NCBI RefSeq assembly: GCF_019972135.1
Contig: NZ_BPFI01000001.1
Location: forward strand, 975,106-1,039,105
Length of the DNA stretch: 64,000 bases
DNA from: Sulfurovum sp. TSL1
GTDB taxonomy: Bacteria > Campylobacterota > Campylobacteria > Campylobacterales > Sulfurovaceae
Direction: 5' to 3'
The notes beneath the pieces were generated by a model, which was not told the origin of the DNA, did not search any database, and saw only the letters and a list, made by a program, of their open reading frames with translations. Shown here in pieces: positions 28,201 to 35,412 of the stretch. Position numbers and translations under genes: made by a program. The stretch's first letter is position 1, and each line of letters opens with the position of its first letter.

Positions 28201-30571
28201 CTCCTCTTATGCTTGCACCTGTACCGTTGGCATTGTTGGTAAGCGTGTCGGCAACTATGCCCAGTGAACCATTGGCAGTGATACTTCCCTCGTTATCGAG
28301 ATCGCCATGTACTATGATATTTCCCGTACCGTTGGCAAGTATCTCTCCATGATGCACAAGGTCTCCTGCAAAGTCCAGATCCATAGCATTGGCCGAAAGG
28401 AATTTTGTAGCTGTATCGATCGTTGAAATATTTGAGCTCACCTCCAAATGCTCTCCCGCAAAGAACCGTGAACCCTCTATCTGTAAATGATCACTTGTGA
28501 CACCCAAAGTGTTTCCTGCTTCGAGTTCGCCGTTCCGGTTGTCCAAATTCGGTGTATTCACTACAAGGTTTCCGTTCGCAGAGATCAGACCATGGCTATT
28601 GTCCAGTGCATCTGTAGCAGTAATGTTCAAGGTACCGCCTGCAGCATATAAATAGCTATCGGCATTGTGCAATGTTCCGGTATGGATCTGCATCTGTGCA
28701 GCAGAAAGTATGCTCTCTTTATTGTTAAAAGTGCCCGCAGTGATGGTACCTCTATGCTGTGCCCATAACGAAGTGTTATTGAGATTGAGAGTTTGTGTGT
28801 CTATACTCATATCATGATAGGCGTATAGGGCAGTGTTTGTCAGCGTCGTATCTCCGCTTGAGTGAATATCCAATCCTGCCGTAGAGAGGATGGTGGCATG
28901 ATTACTTTGCATACCGGAAGTATGGACCGTCACACCCTCGCCTGAGATCGTTCCGTTATCTCCATTGAGACTGAAAAGATCCAGGAGAACCGATTTGCCC
29001 GAGCCGATGAACCCCTCTTCATTATGCAGTGACCCTGCCTTCACCGCTGTGCCGGCACCAGAGTAGAGTGTTCCTCTTGTGTTCTCTATCTCCCCTGCAC
29101 TACCTACGCTCAACGCTCCGTCCGCCTGTAGGGTGCCTTCTGTATTATCCAGTGTTTCCGCTGTGAGTGTAAGTGCATGACCGGCAAAAAGCGATCCACC
29201 GTTATTTAAAAATCCATTGGCAATACTGAAATGAACGCTCTCTAAACCTTCTATCGTCCCCTGAGTGTTGTCAAAGCTCCCGGCAGTGAGTTGCATCAGA
29301 TCCTTTGCATGGATAAGCCCTGCATTTCTTAAGGTTTCTGAAGCATGTACCGTCAGTGTGCCGGTGATCACTTCTGACTGATCCGCATTGAAAAAATGTT
29401 TCGTCTCTATCGCAGCACCCGTTAAACCATAGAGCATACCGACATTCTTGATACTTTCTGCAAAATCCAGACTGAGATGCCCCTCTTGTGCCTGGGTAAA
29501 ATCGGTGTGTACCCCTGCTGCGATGAGACCATCGTTCGTAAGACTGTCCCCCTGAAGTGTAAGATCGCCTGTTGCACCGGTATTTCCATGCAGGGTGATA
29601 TCGCTCAAAGCTTTCAGCTCAAGCGTCTCCGCATGTACTCCTTTATGTACTTCGATGGAACTGCCCTGCGAATGGATGTTTGCTTTGTTTTGAACAGAAA
29701 CCGTTCCCAAAATGATCCTGCCATCGGCAGACAGCTCCAGCCTGTCCTGCACCAGCATCTCTGAAGGGAGATTCACCCCTACACCCTTTTGTGTACCTAC
29801 AAGAGAGATGGCATTCGCATAGATACCGCCAAGTGCCGTAGAGTCTATGGAGAACAAAGGTCTCTTCTTCTCTGCATTGTCCCTGCTTGTCACTGCACCA
29901 TCCGCATCGATATGGTTCAAGCCCGTAACGACCTTCAGGTCATTGGTGTAGAGTTTAGCATTGAGCTTGATCGCCTGTGTATAGAGTTCCAGACTGCTGG
30001 TACCACTTGCATCCAAACCTTTGTCATCGATGAAAATATCCCCGCCTTCTATATCAAAAACAGGTTTACCACCATTGAAGCTGACCTTTCCTGTAGTCAG
30101 TGTCGCTTTGGGAATATTTATGAAACCTGCTCCGTTTACCGTCACACCGTTAGGGTTAGCGACAATGACATCTGCACTCTTACCTGCAACTTCCAAGTAG
30201 CCGTTAAGACGGGATCGGTTGGTTCCTGAGACTTCATTGAGTATCAGTGTGGCAGAGCCGTCACGCATATTCTCATTCCCGTAAATGTATCCTGCCAGCT
30301 GTGTATTGACCTCCTGACCGGCATTGTTGAGTATCGTTCCCTGTGTCGGCACGTTGAATTCTATATAGGTATTATGCGAGACACCGTTGGTATTGGGTCT
30401 TGCGATATTCACGACCGTAGTCCCATTGGGTGCCGTATCCACAGACGTATGTTGATCGGTGCGTGTCGTATCAACGACTATATCTGCAGCCATCACAGGC
30501 GGAGAGATCAAAAGAGAAGAGATTCCCAGAGTGAGAAACTGTTTAGCGTAGCTTGGTTTCATCGTATGCAT
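22244..30571 (-). CDS. TpsA exoprotein: CdiA/FhaB-like filamentous hemagglutinin with C-terminal lipase-like domain
   Basis: Secreted giant protein, about 2,775 residues from the ATG at 30571, which has AAGGTG placed six bases before it; a GTG three codons earlier also fits. After a signal peptide ending PPVMA comes the TPS secretion domain with VIVANPNGVTVNGAGFINIP. Long beta-helix repeats of the FHA-1 type follow. Next comes a middle segment, HYSHFVSSDYMLERLGYDGR, typical of CdiA/FhaB proteins, then FHA-2 style hemagglutinin repeats (GGDVTLDAQGDVLI, AGNSIN) and a coiled coil near 1900-1970. No VENN motif is seen. The last ~225 residues look like an alpha/beta-hydrolase: NHSQGN with Ser ~2647, Asp in NENDYVGEGIG ~2721 and His in SPHGRYNC ~2761 (numbered from the GTG). 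Secreted by the adjacent TpsB. Confidence 0.88.
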   Translation of the reverse strand: MHTMKPSYAKQFLTLGISSLLISPPVMAADIVVDTTRTDQHTSVDTAPNGTTVVNIARPNTNGVSHNTYIEFNVPTQGTILNNAGQEVNTQLAGYIYGNENMRDGSATLILNEVSGTNRSRLNGYLEVAGKSADVIVANPNGVTVNGAGFINIPKATLTTGKVSFNGGKPVFDIEGGDIFIDDKGLDASGTSSLELYTQAIKLNAKLYTNDLKVVTGLNHIDADGAVTSRDNAEKKRPLFSIDSTALGGIYANAISLVGTQKGVGVNLPSEMLVQDRLELSADGRIILGTVSVQNKANIHSQGSSIEVHKGVHAETLELKALSDITLHGNTGATGDLTLQGDSLTNDGLIAAGVHTDFTQAQEGHLSLDFAESIKNVGMLYGLTGAAIETKHFFNADQSEVITGTLTVHASETLRNAGLIHAKDLMQLTAGSFDNTQGTIEGLESVHFSIANGFLNNGGSLFAGHALTLTAETLDNTEGTLQADGALSVGSAGEIENTRGTLYSGAGTAVKAGSLHNEEGFIGSGKSVLLDLFSLNGDNGTISGEGVTVHTSGMQSNHATILSTAGLDIHSSGDTTLTNTALYAYHDMSIDTQTLNLNNTSLWAQHRGTITAGTFNNKESILSAAQMQIHTGTLHNADSYLYAAGGTLNITATDALDNSHGLISANGNLVVNTPNLDNRNGELEAGNTLGVTSDHLQIEGSRFFAGEHLEVSSNISTIDTATKFLSANAMDLDFAGDLVHHGEILANGTGNIIVHGDLDNEGSITANGSLGIVADTLTNNANGTGASIRGGYLSTILLHGDLNNHGFLTSSGDLEITASTINNYAGIAAAYGLTLNSANLYNYQTLLSGTDMDLYIADLLANNEDATIYAGNHLRIASDADGGKTRRVENISGRIESAADMYIAAEEISNISATEITTTLQKVNGRIDITCDIWESFSCPALAIPLETDLMAIKAEILQEYSDKGVTLSESELQDLLTERMIQEDREAYILNMYKDTKTTSDTLYFYELTASLESNAMIVKRTKPHKKEEFRKVDYAVTKEVVDPVSLANHKEGEIISGHDLFMDAATVTNRTSLIAAANDIAINGDLFNIGVETTESIDATINYSWKHKSDGGQGQLPISKSEIRDTEGIPSKIMAGGMLSGNFGVLQNGMESGASVNTDPNAPTISTSTQTANETQQTLTDTITNQTNIDQDAIESTALALTPQVYDPSQEGMALPDDPYGVFVLSQDPVGPLIESNPEYTHYSHFVSSDYMLERLGYDGRSQVRRLGDAMYETQLIRDAIIAMTGERFIGTSQNDKEQYTDLMNAGIEYAQEVGLELGVPPTALQLKNLKEDVVWMEEKVIQGKHVLVPVLYLAKAYKKSTGASISADRMDLIVDGHLANSGNLQTREEMQLRTGTMTNSRGNIEAGSSMHLSAVGDIKNLSGSLKGGTVVLHSTQGNILNKTLSKKLEIEHSVGSEEYTLLDKTASIKATKGTLVINAAKNIDTIGADLRGKDGITLQAGEDITVKTLKEERSYEYTFENGYAKGESIAHLQSNIQTEGLLDIQTGANAHLEAANIKAENVRIDAEDKVNFTAVTDSSYSTSYFESDDLLSSASVADASLQQSVKGTTVDTGIVQIKGEEGIVLESARLTATEAVSISSGKGNVDFTAKSYSNASYHEESDSILGGLISSRSVDEVSETLLADSSASAESQIVVAGKNVNLIATNLETANGGIKLSATENVNILSGMESRSERHIREESGLLQGGHLYQAKTDETVTYDESAKASSIKSASSVVIDAGSAEVIGSNIQAAEHIVVKTDVGSIEVKEAKEQHGNKETHEELNIDLKFGGAKVEDGKAKVTVASASYDKEELTENYTTSSSSNLQAGGTVQLTSVEDIKIQGSNIAAGGDVTLDAQGDVLITEAKDTMDSTLDEMHATAEVSVSVTHSAAQAAVAVQGVNDAKNQVKQAARDYRKYKKELKNHESTLATLQQELQEVKPGVSQEDIDELTELITESKEDEKYYTASIEAAGANLVSKTTQAAQALKGAAASAGTAGFSASLDLDVDGTKTNTNTQSTSSTASTIQVGNTINITTGIGEGQQVLIQSSHLQAGNSINVETEELNIVASKDTYRSETESEHISAHASVSTAGGYSASVSADKSHSRENQTTYSNSTLNANTINLTTTQDANIKGANIHGTKETNLNVGGDLNIASVQNRTRTTNNSVGASAGISGSTGLDNPMTTGENQNESGVSNINGTNAGSNTANGRSRSKETVLTSIAGATVNINTTGNTDLKGAQIVAGEVDEEGNFIDNGQLTLNTGTLTHSDFSNTSYESSTSASLNTNVSINNQPANPQDPTSTDQTDLNINSSQVTASNTQTTSKTKTLATLGEGTVIIGSVETEADSTLNRNTDTIDKEIYSVTQQQGYVDLTVDHRLLSEDGQAEIKEDMEKVGESTQIVTSTLPSASDDNVILSALGTVLDTLSYATAGITPSEETNGGLLGNIPILFGDNDIEHKVLQVKSESMLTEENKNDFIPMKESEYYKSVSQEDRDALDALGNLYVSKAPVVIDANNATYQNGTNGMMNNEIQALRNMITQTHVEGDTNINGTLNYNPTHGFLGDLIESGVDKNGGTTGIARQTGEFMYDVTHARGTSGANFANHSQGNALVYAGVNYINATSGFDEAAYFIDLSKAEDEQKDGLPSVTGFGSPMSYDTMNKLFVETGFEFTGNFTNENDYVGEGIGANTGHNGSATILKKLNLYNAALLFDVLPTPSPHGRYNCDPSKGQICGDRP

Positions 30572-30583
30572 CGGTTTCACCTT

Positions 30584-32275
30584 TTAAAATCTATAAGAGA
30601 GACTGAAGCCAGTCAAACCATCATTTGTTTTACGTATTTCATCACCATTGGTGGCATACGTGACTTCATTGGAATCTATCAGGGGAAAGGACCGTGAGAG
30701 ATCCAAAGACCATTGATCAAAGGTAACCCTGCAGCCGACAGCAGCCCCTACGATATGACCGCCATAACTCTCCTCATTACGGCTGACCACACCATAATCC
30801 AGAGCCAGATAGGGGCTGACGGTACCTTTTGCATATGCCTTGTGCGTTGCCAGTTCATTACGCAGATAGAAACCCCTGTTCCCGGAGATCTGGCTTTCAT
30901 TCTCAAAGCCTCTGACACTGTACGGACCCCCGATCCCTATCTGTTCGGAGCCTACGATCCCTTGTTGGGCATACTGTCCATAAAAGGAAAAATGGTAGAA
31001 GAGAGGCAGGAATGCATTTTTGTACTGTTTGCTGTAACTGAGGTCTAAGGTAGTTTTATCAAAAGTCGCATCGGCCAAAGAGCCTGTTTTGGCACCCATC
31101 CAGTCCAATCCCCGATGGTATTTTAAGGTAGCATACCCATCCCATGCAGCCCCACTGTAATGATGCGTATAAGAGAGCTGCAGTATCGTTAATGTACTGC
31201 TTGAGGTATCCAGATAGACACCTGCGAGATAGTTATCATTCTCTTTACGCAGCAAAGAGAGATCGAACTTTCCTCTTTGTGTTTTGGTATGGAAAAGTTT
31301 GTACTCCGATCTGATCTGAAATGCCTCACTCTCGCCATTGGAAAGATACTCCCTGTTGAGCCCGTTCACGATCTGATCATACTCAAACCTGGAATAGATG
31401 AACTCCAGATAGGCTCTTCCGACCGGCAATCCATACGAGATGCTGTTACCCAGTGAATTATTGTCACTGTCCTGTTTGTCTGTAGTGTTCAGATTCAGTG
31501 TCAACAGATCGTTGATCCCCAAAGGGTTGTCCCACCCGACAGAACCGCTGAACTGATATTTGCCTGACTTGACCGTCCCGTAGTTATTGGCCCCCAGGGA
31601 ACCATGCAGGGCAGACCCTATTTTTTTGCCCTTGATCTCTACCTGTGAAAACCCCTCTTCCTTCCCCGGGTTTATGCTCATCGTTGCCTGCATGGACTGC
31701 AGACGGTTCAGCTGCTCCAGACCTGTTTCGAGATCCCTGAGATTGAGAAATTCATTTTTAATAAAAGGGAAAACCAATCCCGTAGAGATATTGTTTCCTC
31801 TTACGGATTCGACTTTGCCTTCCATCGCAGCGATCACAAGATGACCTTCGGAGAGATCCTGAAGTTTGATGTACGCTCTTGAAGTGATATAGGCTTTTTC
31901 TATATAAATATTATTGATCTTCTTCACGAGCGTGTTGATATCGTGCATCGTATCACATCTGTGAAGGTAGGGTTCCTTAAGTGCTTCCAGAACTTCTTTG
32001 TCGATCAGTGTGATCTCTGTCGTATCGATACTTTCGATCCGGATACAGGCTTGTGTTGCGTTACTCTCTTGCGATAAGGGGATAGGTGTGAGTTCCGTAT
32101 AGATCGCTTCTGGCGTTTCACGTGCTTTGGTCTGCTCTTCATAGATCTTTTTTTGTTCTTCATAACGTAGGATGTCATCTACCTGTTTGGGTATAGGTAA
32201 GGCTTGTAGGAAGTGTGTTTGAAGCAATAAAGTACCGATGTATAGTCTCAAAGGCTTGTATCGTATGTTTTGCAT
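30584..32275 (-). CDS. TpsB outer-membrane transporter (ShlB/FhaC/CdiB family)
   Basis: Two-partner secretion pore of 563 residues in the outer membrane. The signal peptide (LYIGTLLLQTHFLQA) is followed by a helix with KQVDDILRYEEQKKIYEEQT, as in CdiB H1. A POTRA-type domain runs at about 70-150 (ACIRIESIDTTEITLIDKE, RCDTMHDINTLVKKINNIYI, then EGKVESV). The ShlB-like barrel has GGPYSVRGFENESQISGNRG near 465, the conserved VRGF lid-lock motif. It ends in a phenylalanine (SLSYRF), the usual signal for Bam-dependent insertion. The stop is 3 bp before the first possible tpsA start codon, so both are one operon. Confidence 0.93.
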   Translation of the reverse strand: MQNIRYKPLRLYIGTLLLQTHFLQALPIPKQVDDILRYEEQKKIYEEQTKARETPEAIYTELTPIPLSQESNATQACIRIESIDTTEITLIDKEVLEALKEPYLHRCDTMHDINTLVKKINNIYIEKAYITSRAYIKLQDLSEGHLVIAAMEGKVESVRGNNISTGLVFPFIKNEFLNLRDLETGLEQLNRLQSMQATMSINPGKEEGFSQVEIKGKKIGSALHGSLGANNYGTVKSGKYQFSGSVGWDNPLGINDLLTLNLNTTDKQDSDNNSLGNSISYGLPVGRAYLEFIYSRFEYDQIVNGLNREYLSNGESEAFQIRSEYKLFHTKTQRGKFDLSLLRKENDNYLAGVYLDTSSSTLTILQLSYTHHYSGAAWDGYATLKYHRGLDWMGAKTGSLADATFDKTTLDLSYSKQYKNAFLPLFYHFSFYGQYAQQGIVGSEQIGIGGPYSVRGFENESQISGNRGFYLRNELATHKAYAKGTVSPYLALDYGVVSRNEESYGGHIVGAAVGCRVTFDQWSLDLSRSFPLIDSNEVTYATNGDEIRKTNDGLTGFSLSYRF

Positions 32276-32390
32276 AAAATAAATAGCCCTTCAACTCGTA
32301 GTGCGGGATTGTATCTAAGATTATTTTAAGTATTACTTATAATATTAAAATATTTTAAAAAATTATAGTTTTTTATATTTTACACTGCTG

Positions 32391-33050
32391 CTACAGCAAT
32401 CCCTCATCGGAAAAACTGTAATAGCCCTCTTTTGCCAGGATGACATGATCGAGCAACTCTATGCCGACCAGTGCTGCTACCTCTTTGAGCCTTTGGGTGA
32501 TCTGAATATCTGCCCTGCTTGCTGCCAGGGTGCCTGAGGGATGGTTATGGGCCACGATGATTCCCGCGGCCCTGTCGGCTATGGCATCGGCAAAGACCTC
32601 TCTGGGATGGACCAGGCTCTGGTTGAGCGTGCCTATGAAGACGGTCCGTGTATTGATGATATGGGAAGCGCCGTCGAGGGTCATCACCAGAAAATGTTCC
32701 TGGGATTTGCAGCTGAAAGGTTTGAGTTCATGGTAGACATCTTCTGCAGAAGTGATGCGTTTATTATGCTGTATCAGATAGCGTCTGCTTAACTCTATGG
32801 AGGCCAGTATCTGTGAAGCTTTTGCGCTGCCCAGGCCATGGATGCCACAAAGTGTATCAAGGCTTAACGTCTCGAAATCACTGTCCAGCATACAGATGAT
32901 CTCTCTGGCCAACTTCCGTACATCTTTACCCTGTACACCAGATCCAAGCACTATCGCCAGCAGTTCATCGTTTTTAAGCCCCGCCGCACCTCTGGCTGCC
33001 AGCTTCTCTCTAGGCTTGTCATGTTTATGTAATTCTCTGATACTTTTCAT
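32391..33050 (-). CDS. radC: RadC-family JAB/MPN domain protein
   Basis: 219 residues, the full RadC length. N-terminal UPF0758 part: KPREKLAARGAAGLKNDELL, then a helix-hairpin-helix at GIHGLGSAKASQILASIELS. The C-terminal JAMM metalloprotease-like domain has HNHPSGTLAASRADIQIT (His-x-His...Asp), which would bind zinc. The biochemical role is unproven; RadC proteins are common on mobile islands and near defence genes. A perfect palindrome about 60 bp upstream (33109-33123) recurs before the KilA-N gene. Confidence 0.93.
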   Translation of the reverse strand: MKSIRELHKHDKPREKLAARGAAGLKNDELLAIVLGSGVQGKDVRKLAREIICMLDSDFETLSLDTLCGIHGLGSAKASQILASIELSRRYLIQHNKRITSAEDVYHELKPFSCKSQEHFLVMTLDGASHIINTRTVFIGTLNQSLVHPREVFADAIADRAAGIIVAHNHPSGTLAASRADIQITQRLKEVAALVGIELLDHVILAKEGYYSFSDEGLL

Positions 33051-33108
33051 CGCTTCACCTGCCTTATAGAAAGCAGTATAGGAGATTTTGAAGATTGCTT
33101 ATGAAAAA

Positions 33109-33123
33109 ATGTCAAATTGACAT
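33109..33123. promoter_or_regulatory. Palindrome ATGTCAAATTGACAT, copy 1 (upstream of radC)
   Basis: Perfect 7-bp arms around one central base. Each arm includes TTGACA on one strand, so it could be a bidirectional -35 or an operator. It lies about 60 bp before the radC start. The second copy (34041-34057) lies a similar distance before the KilA-N gene, which suggests a shared regulator of the island. Confidence 0.55.
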
Positions 33124-33180
33124 GTTTTGAATGATTAGAAACAAACAGCAAAATTATTTCTCTTACTGTCGAGATAATTT

Positions 33181-33984
33181 TTATTTTTCCAATATGTCAA
33201 TATTTTTATCCATTAAGAGTATCTTCATCTGTTTGATCGCAAGCTCATTTAGTTTTTTCAGTCGTTCTTCTTGATTCAAACCTTCACCAATAAACAATGC
33301 ATTTAACGTTTCAAGATTTGCCAGACAGACAAGTTGTGAAACGTTTGCTTCATCTCGTATGTTACCATTCTTATCTCTATTCTTCTCTCTCCATTCTTTT
33401 GCAGTCATTCCAAAAAGTGCAACATTTAAAATGTCTGCTTCATTAGCATAAATAGAAGAAACTTGTGAGGGATTTACTATTTTAGGTATGAGGTTTTCTT
33501 TAATCGATTCTGTATGGATCCTATAGTTTATTTTGGTAAGATTTCGTTTTATATCCCAACCAAGTTGTTTTTGTTCGTCTTCTTTTAATCTTTGAAACTC
33601 TTTTATAAGATATATTTTAAACTCTGCACTGATCCACATTCCAAATTCAAATGCTATATCTTTATGAGCATAGGTTCCTCCATATCTTCCTGCTTTTGCT
33701 ACAAGTCCGATAGCATTCGTTTTCTCTGTCCACTCCTTGACACTGATCTTATAATTGTTCAGTCCCACCTTGGATGTAATTATGGCATATTCGCCATAAT
33801 TAAAATCAGGGTTATGTATTCTTTCTCAAATTCCGAGATATTCAACCGTATTTCTATTGCGCAACCAATCCGATATAAAAAAGTCTCCATCCTTAGCTTT
33901 TAGCATATCTGTGAGTGAAATATAATCATTATCTTTTACAGTTATTACATTGATGTCTTTTTCTCGTACTGTTATTTTTGCCAT
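33181..33984 (-). pseudogene. KilA-N domain protein with in-frame nonsense codon
   Basis: From the ATG at 33984 the frame encodes MAKITVREKDINVITVKDND, then ISLTDMLKAKDGDFFISDWL and NRNTVEYLGI. It meets TGA at 33826-33828 (codon 53), and resumes as ERIHNPDFNYGEYA, then GLVAKAGRYGGTYAHKDIAF and EFGMWISAEFKIYLIKEFQR. Family proteins have Trp at this point (LGIWE/LGLWE), so TGG to TGA is the likely single change. The C-terminal tail LNVALFGMTAKEWREKN is usual for chromosomal KilA-N proteins. A GTG restart just after the break (33768) would give a 195-residue partial product without the N-terminal strands. KilA-N domains bind DNA in phages and islands. Confidence 0.85.
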
Positions 33985-34040
33985 GAAGTTACCTTTTACT
34001 TTTGTATATCGTAACGACTAAAAACACATATACTTAAAAA

Positions 34041-34057
34041 AATGTCAAATTGACATT
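34041..34057. promoter_or_regulatory. Palindrome AATGTCAAATTGACATT, copy 2 (upstream of KilA-N gene)
   Basis: Perfect 8-bp arms with one central base, about 57 bp before the KilA-N ATG. The core is identical to copy 1 near radC. Likely operator of an island-encoded regulator. Confidence 0.55.
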
Positions 34058-34089
34058 TTTTAACATATTCAACATATAAGAGATACATT

Positions 34090-34605
34090 TCACTGTTCAG
34101 GCTGGATAAACCCTATGGTCTTGCTCTGGGCTGCTTTGGATTCTTCTATCAGTTCGTCCAGCGCTTTGGTCAGCTCCTTGTACTGTCTGTCGCTTTTGCG
34201 CTCCACTTCGATGATCTTCTTGGCTAAAGCATTGTAGTGTTTGCTGAACTCTCTCAGTTTGGTAAATGTTCGCATAATGGCGATATTAACCTCTATAGCC
34301 ACATCACTTTTTAAAACAGTTGCCAACATATAAACACCCTGCTCCGTAAAAGCATAAGGATTAACCGATGAGTGCTTTAAAGTTTTAAACCGGTCACATT
34401 TTGTGACCAGTTCATTTTTCTCAGCGTCATTAAGCTGAAACATAAAGTCACTTGGGAATCTTTTTATATTTCTTTTTACTGCCTGGTTCAGTACTTTAGT
34501 TTCTACTTTATAAATTGCTGCCAGATCCCTATCAAGCATCACTTGTTCACCACGTATAGTATAGATACGACTACTGATCTCACCCTGTACCATCATCTCA
34601 TCCAT
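34090..34605 (-). CDS. ORF6N domain protein
   Basis: 171 residues. The N-terminal ORF6N domain is clear: SSRIYTIRGEQVMLDRDLAA, IYKVETKVLNQAVKRNIKRF, PSDFMFQLNDAEKNELVTK and the tail YAFTEQGVYMLATVLKSDVA. A C-terminal coiled coil (KKIIEVERKSDRQYKELTKA) follows. The family is found in phages and chromosomal islands and is thought to bind DNA in gene regulation. It is separate from the KilA-N gene but lies next to it, as is common. A short intact gene with no sign of decay. Confidence 0.9.
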   Translation of the reverse strand: MDEMMVQGEISSRIYTIRGEQVMLDRDLAAIYKVETKVLNQAVKRNIKRFPSDFMFQLNDAEKNELVTKCDRFKTLKHSSVNPYAFTEQGVYMLATVLKSDVAIEVNIAIMRTFTKLREFSKHYNALAKKIIEVERKSDRQYKELTKALDELIEESKAAQSKTIGFIQPEQ

Positions 34606-34716
34606 CTATGACTCCTTCATATTGATAAGTCAGTGTAATATATAAAACGATGGATGTTGAAAAATATGGGCCCTGAACAAAGAGAGGAAATGCCCTTGGG
34701 GTGCAAATTGGCATAT

Positions 34717-35270
34717 TTAACAGTTTTTCGTATACTCGCAGGCAGAAAGGACTTCCACCTCATCGAACAAATCATCCTTGAAATGGACTTCCAGCAGCCG
34801 GTAGGTTTCGCTGTTTTGTGTGGTAGTGATGTCTAGAAAGACGGTGCGTATAGGTTTAGGTTCTTCCAGGATCGAGCGAAGATAGATCAAGGGGTAGTAG
34901 AGTTGCAGGAGAGAAAAGTTCGTGAAGGGCCTCTCTCCTGTTTTTGCTTCAAAGAGTATGATCTCATCCCTGTTCTCAAGCACAAGGTCGATCTCAAACT
35001 GAAACCCGGAATTGATGGATTTGCTTCCTTTGCTTGTTTTGAACTGTAAGGGGTTGGTGAGTTTGATCTTTCCGAACTGGCCATAAAGCAGCCGTTTGTG
35101 GTCTCCTGTCCCGATCACCTATTCAAACACTGCAAGTCCGCTCTCATCAAGAAAATGATTGATGTAGCCAAGTGCGATGGCCTTGTTCAAATAGGCATTT
35201 TCATTTCTCTGAAATTTTGCTTTGAGTGTGGCGGGGACATAACTCTATGGGATGTATCTTACTGGTATCG
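34717..35270 (-). pseudogene. Decayed PD-(D/E)XK nuclease-like gene
   Basis: The longest open piece (35118 down to 34717) encodes FGKIKLTNPLQFKTSKGSKS and FQFEIDLVLENRDEIILFEA, with the nuclease-like pattern D-x(n)-E-A-K (EIDLV...LFEAKTG). Directly upstream in the same frame, after a TAG at about 35118-35120, is NENAYLNKAIALGYINHFLD plus ESGLAVFE. Further up, IDTSKIHPIELC is in another frame. So the gene has at least one nonsense codon and one frameshift, and the 5' end is not visible. The domain family is not named with certainty. The region 35271-35412 beyond it is AT-rich and featureless. Confidence 0.6.
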
Positions 35271-35412
35271 ATCTTCTCAAAATCAGTACTGTTCGAACTT
35301 CATATTTTATTTGATAACCTATATGTTATTTCCACAATTTTTATAATTCATTTGATACCCTATGGGAGAAATAAAAAATATATTACAAGCATGTACCTAC
35401 GATAAAATATTA

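Noticed and set aside
33826-33828. TGA in the KilA-N gene as selenocysteine or recoded Trp
   Set aside because: Other genes here use TGA as normal stop (many ATGA overlaps), and no SECIS-like hairpin follows directly. A nonsense mutation is simpler.
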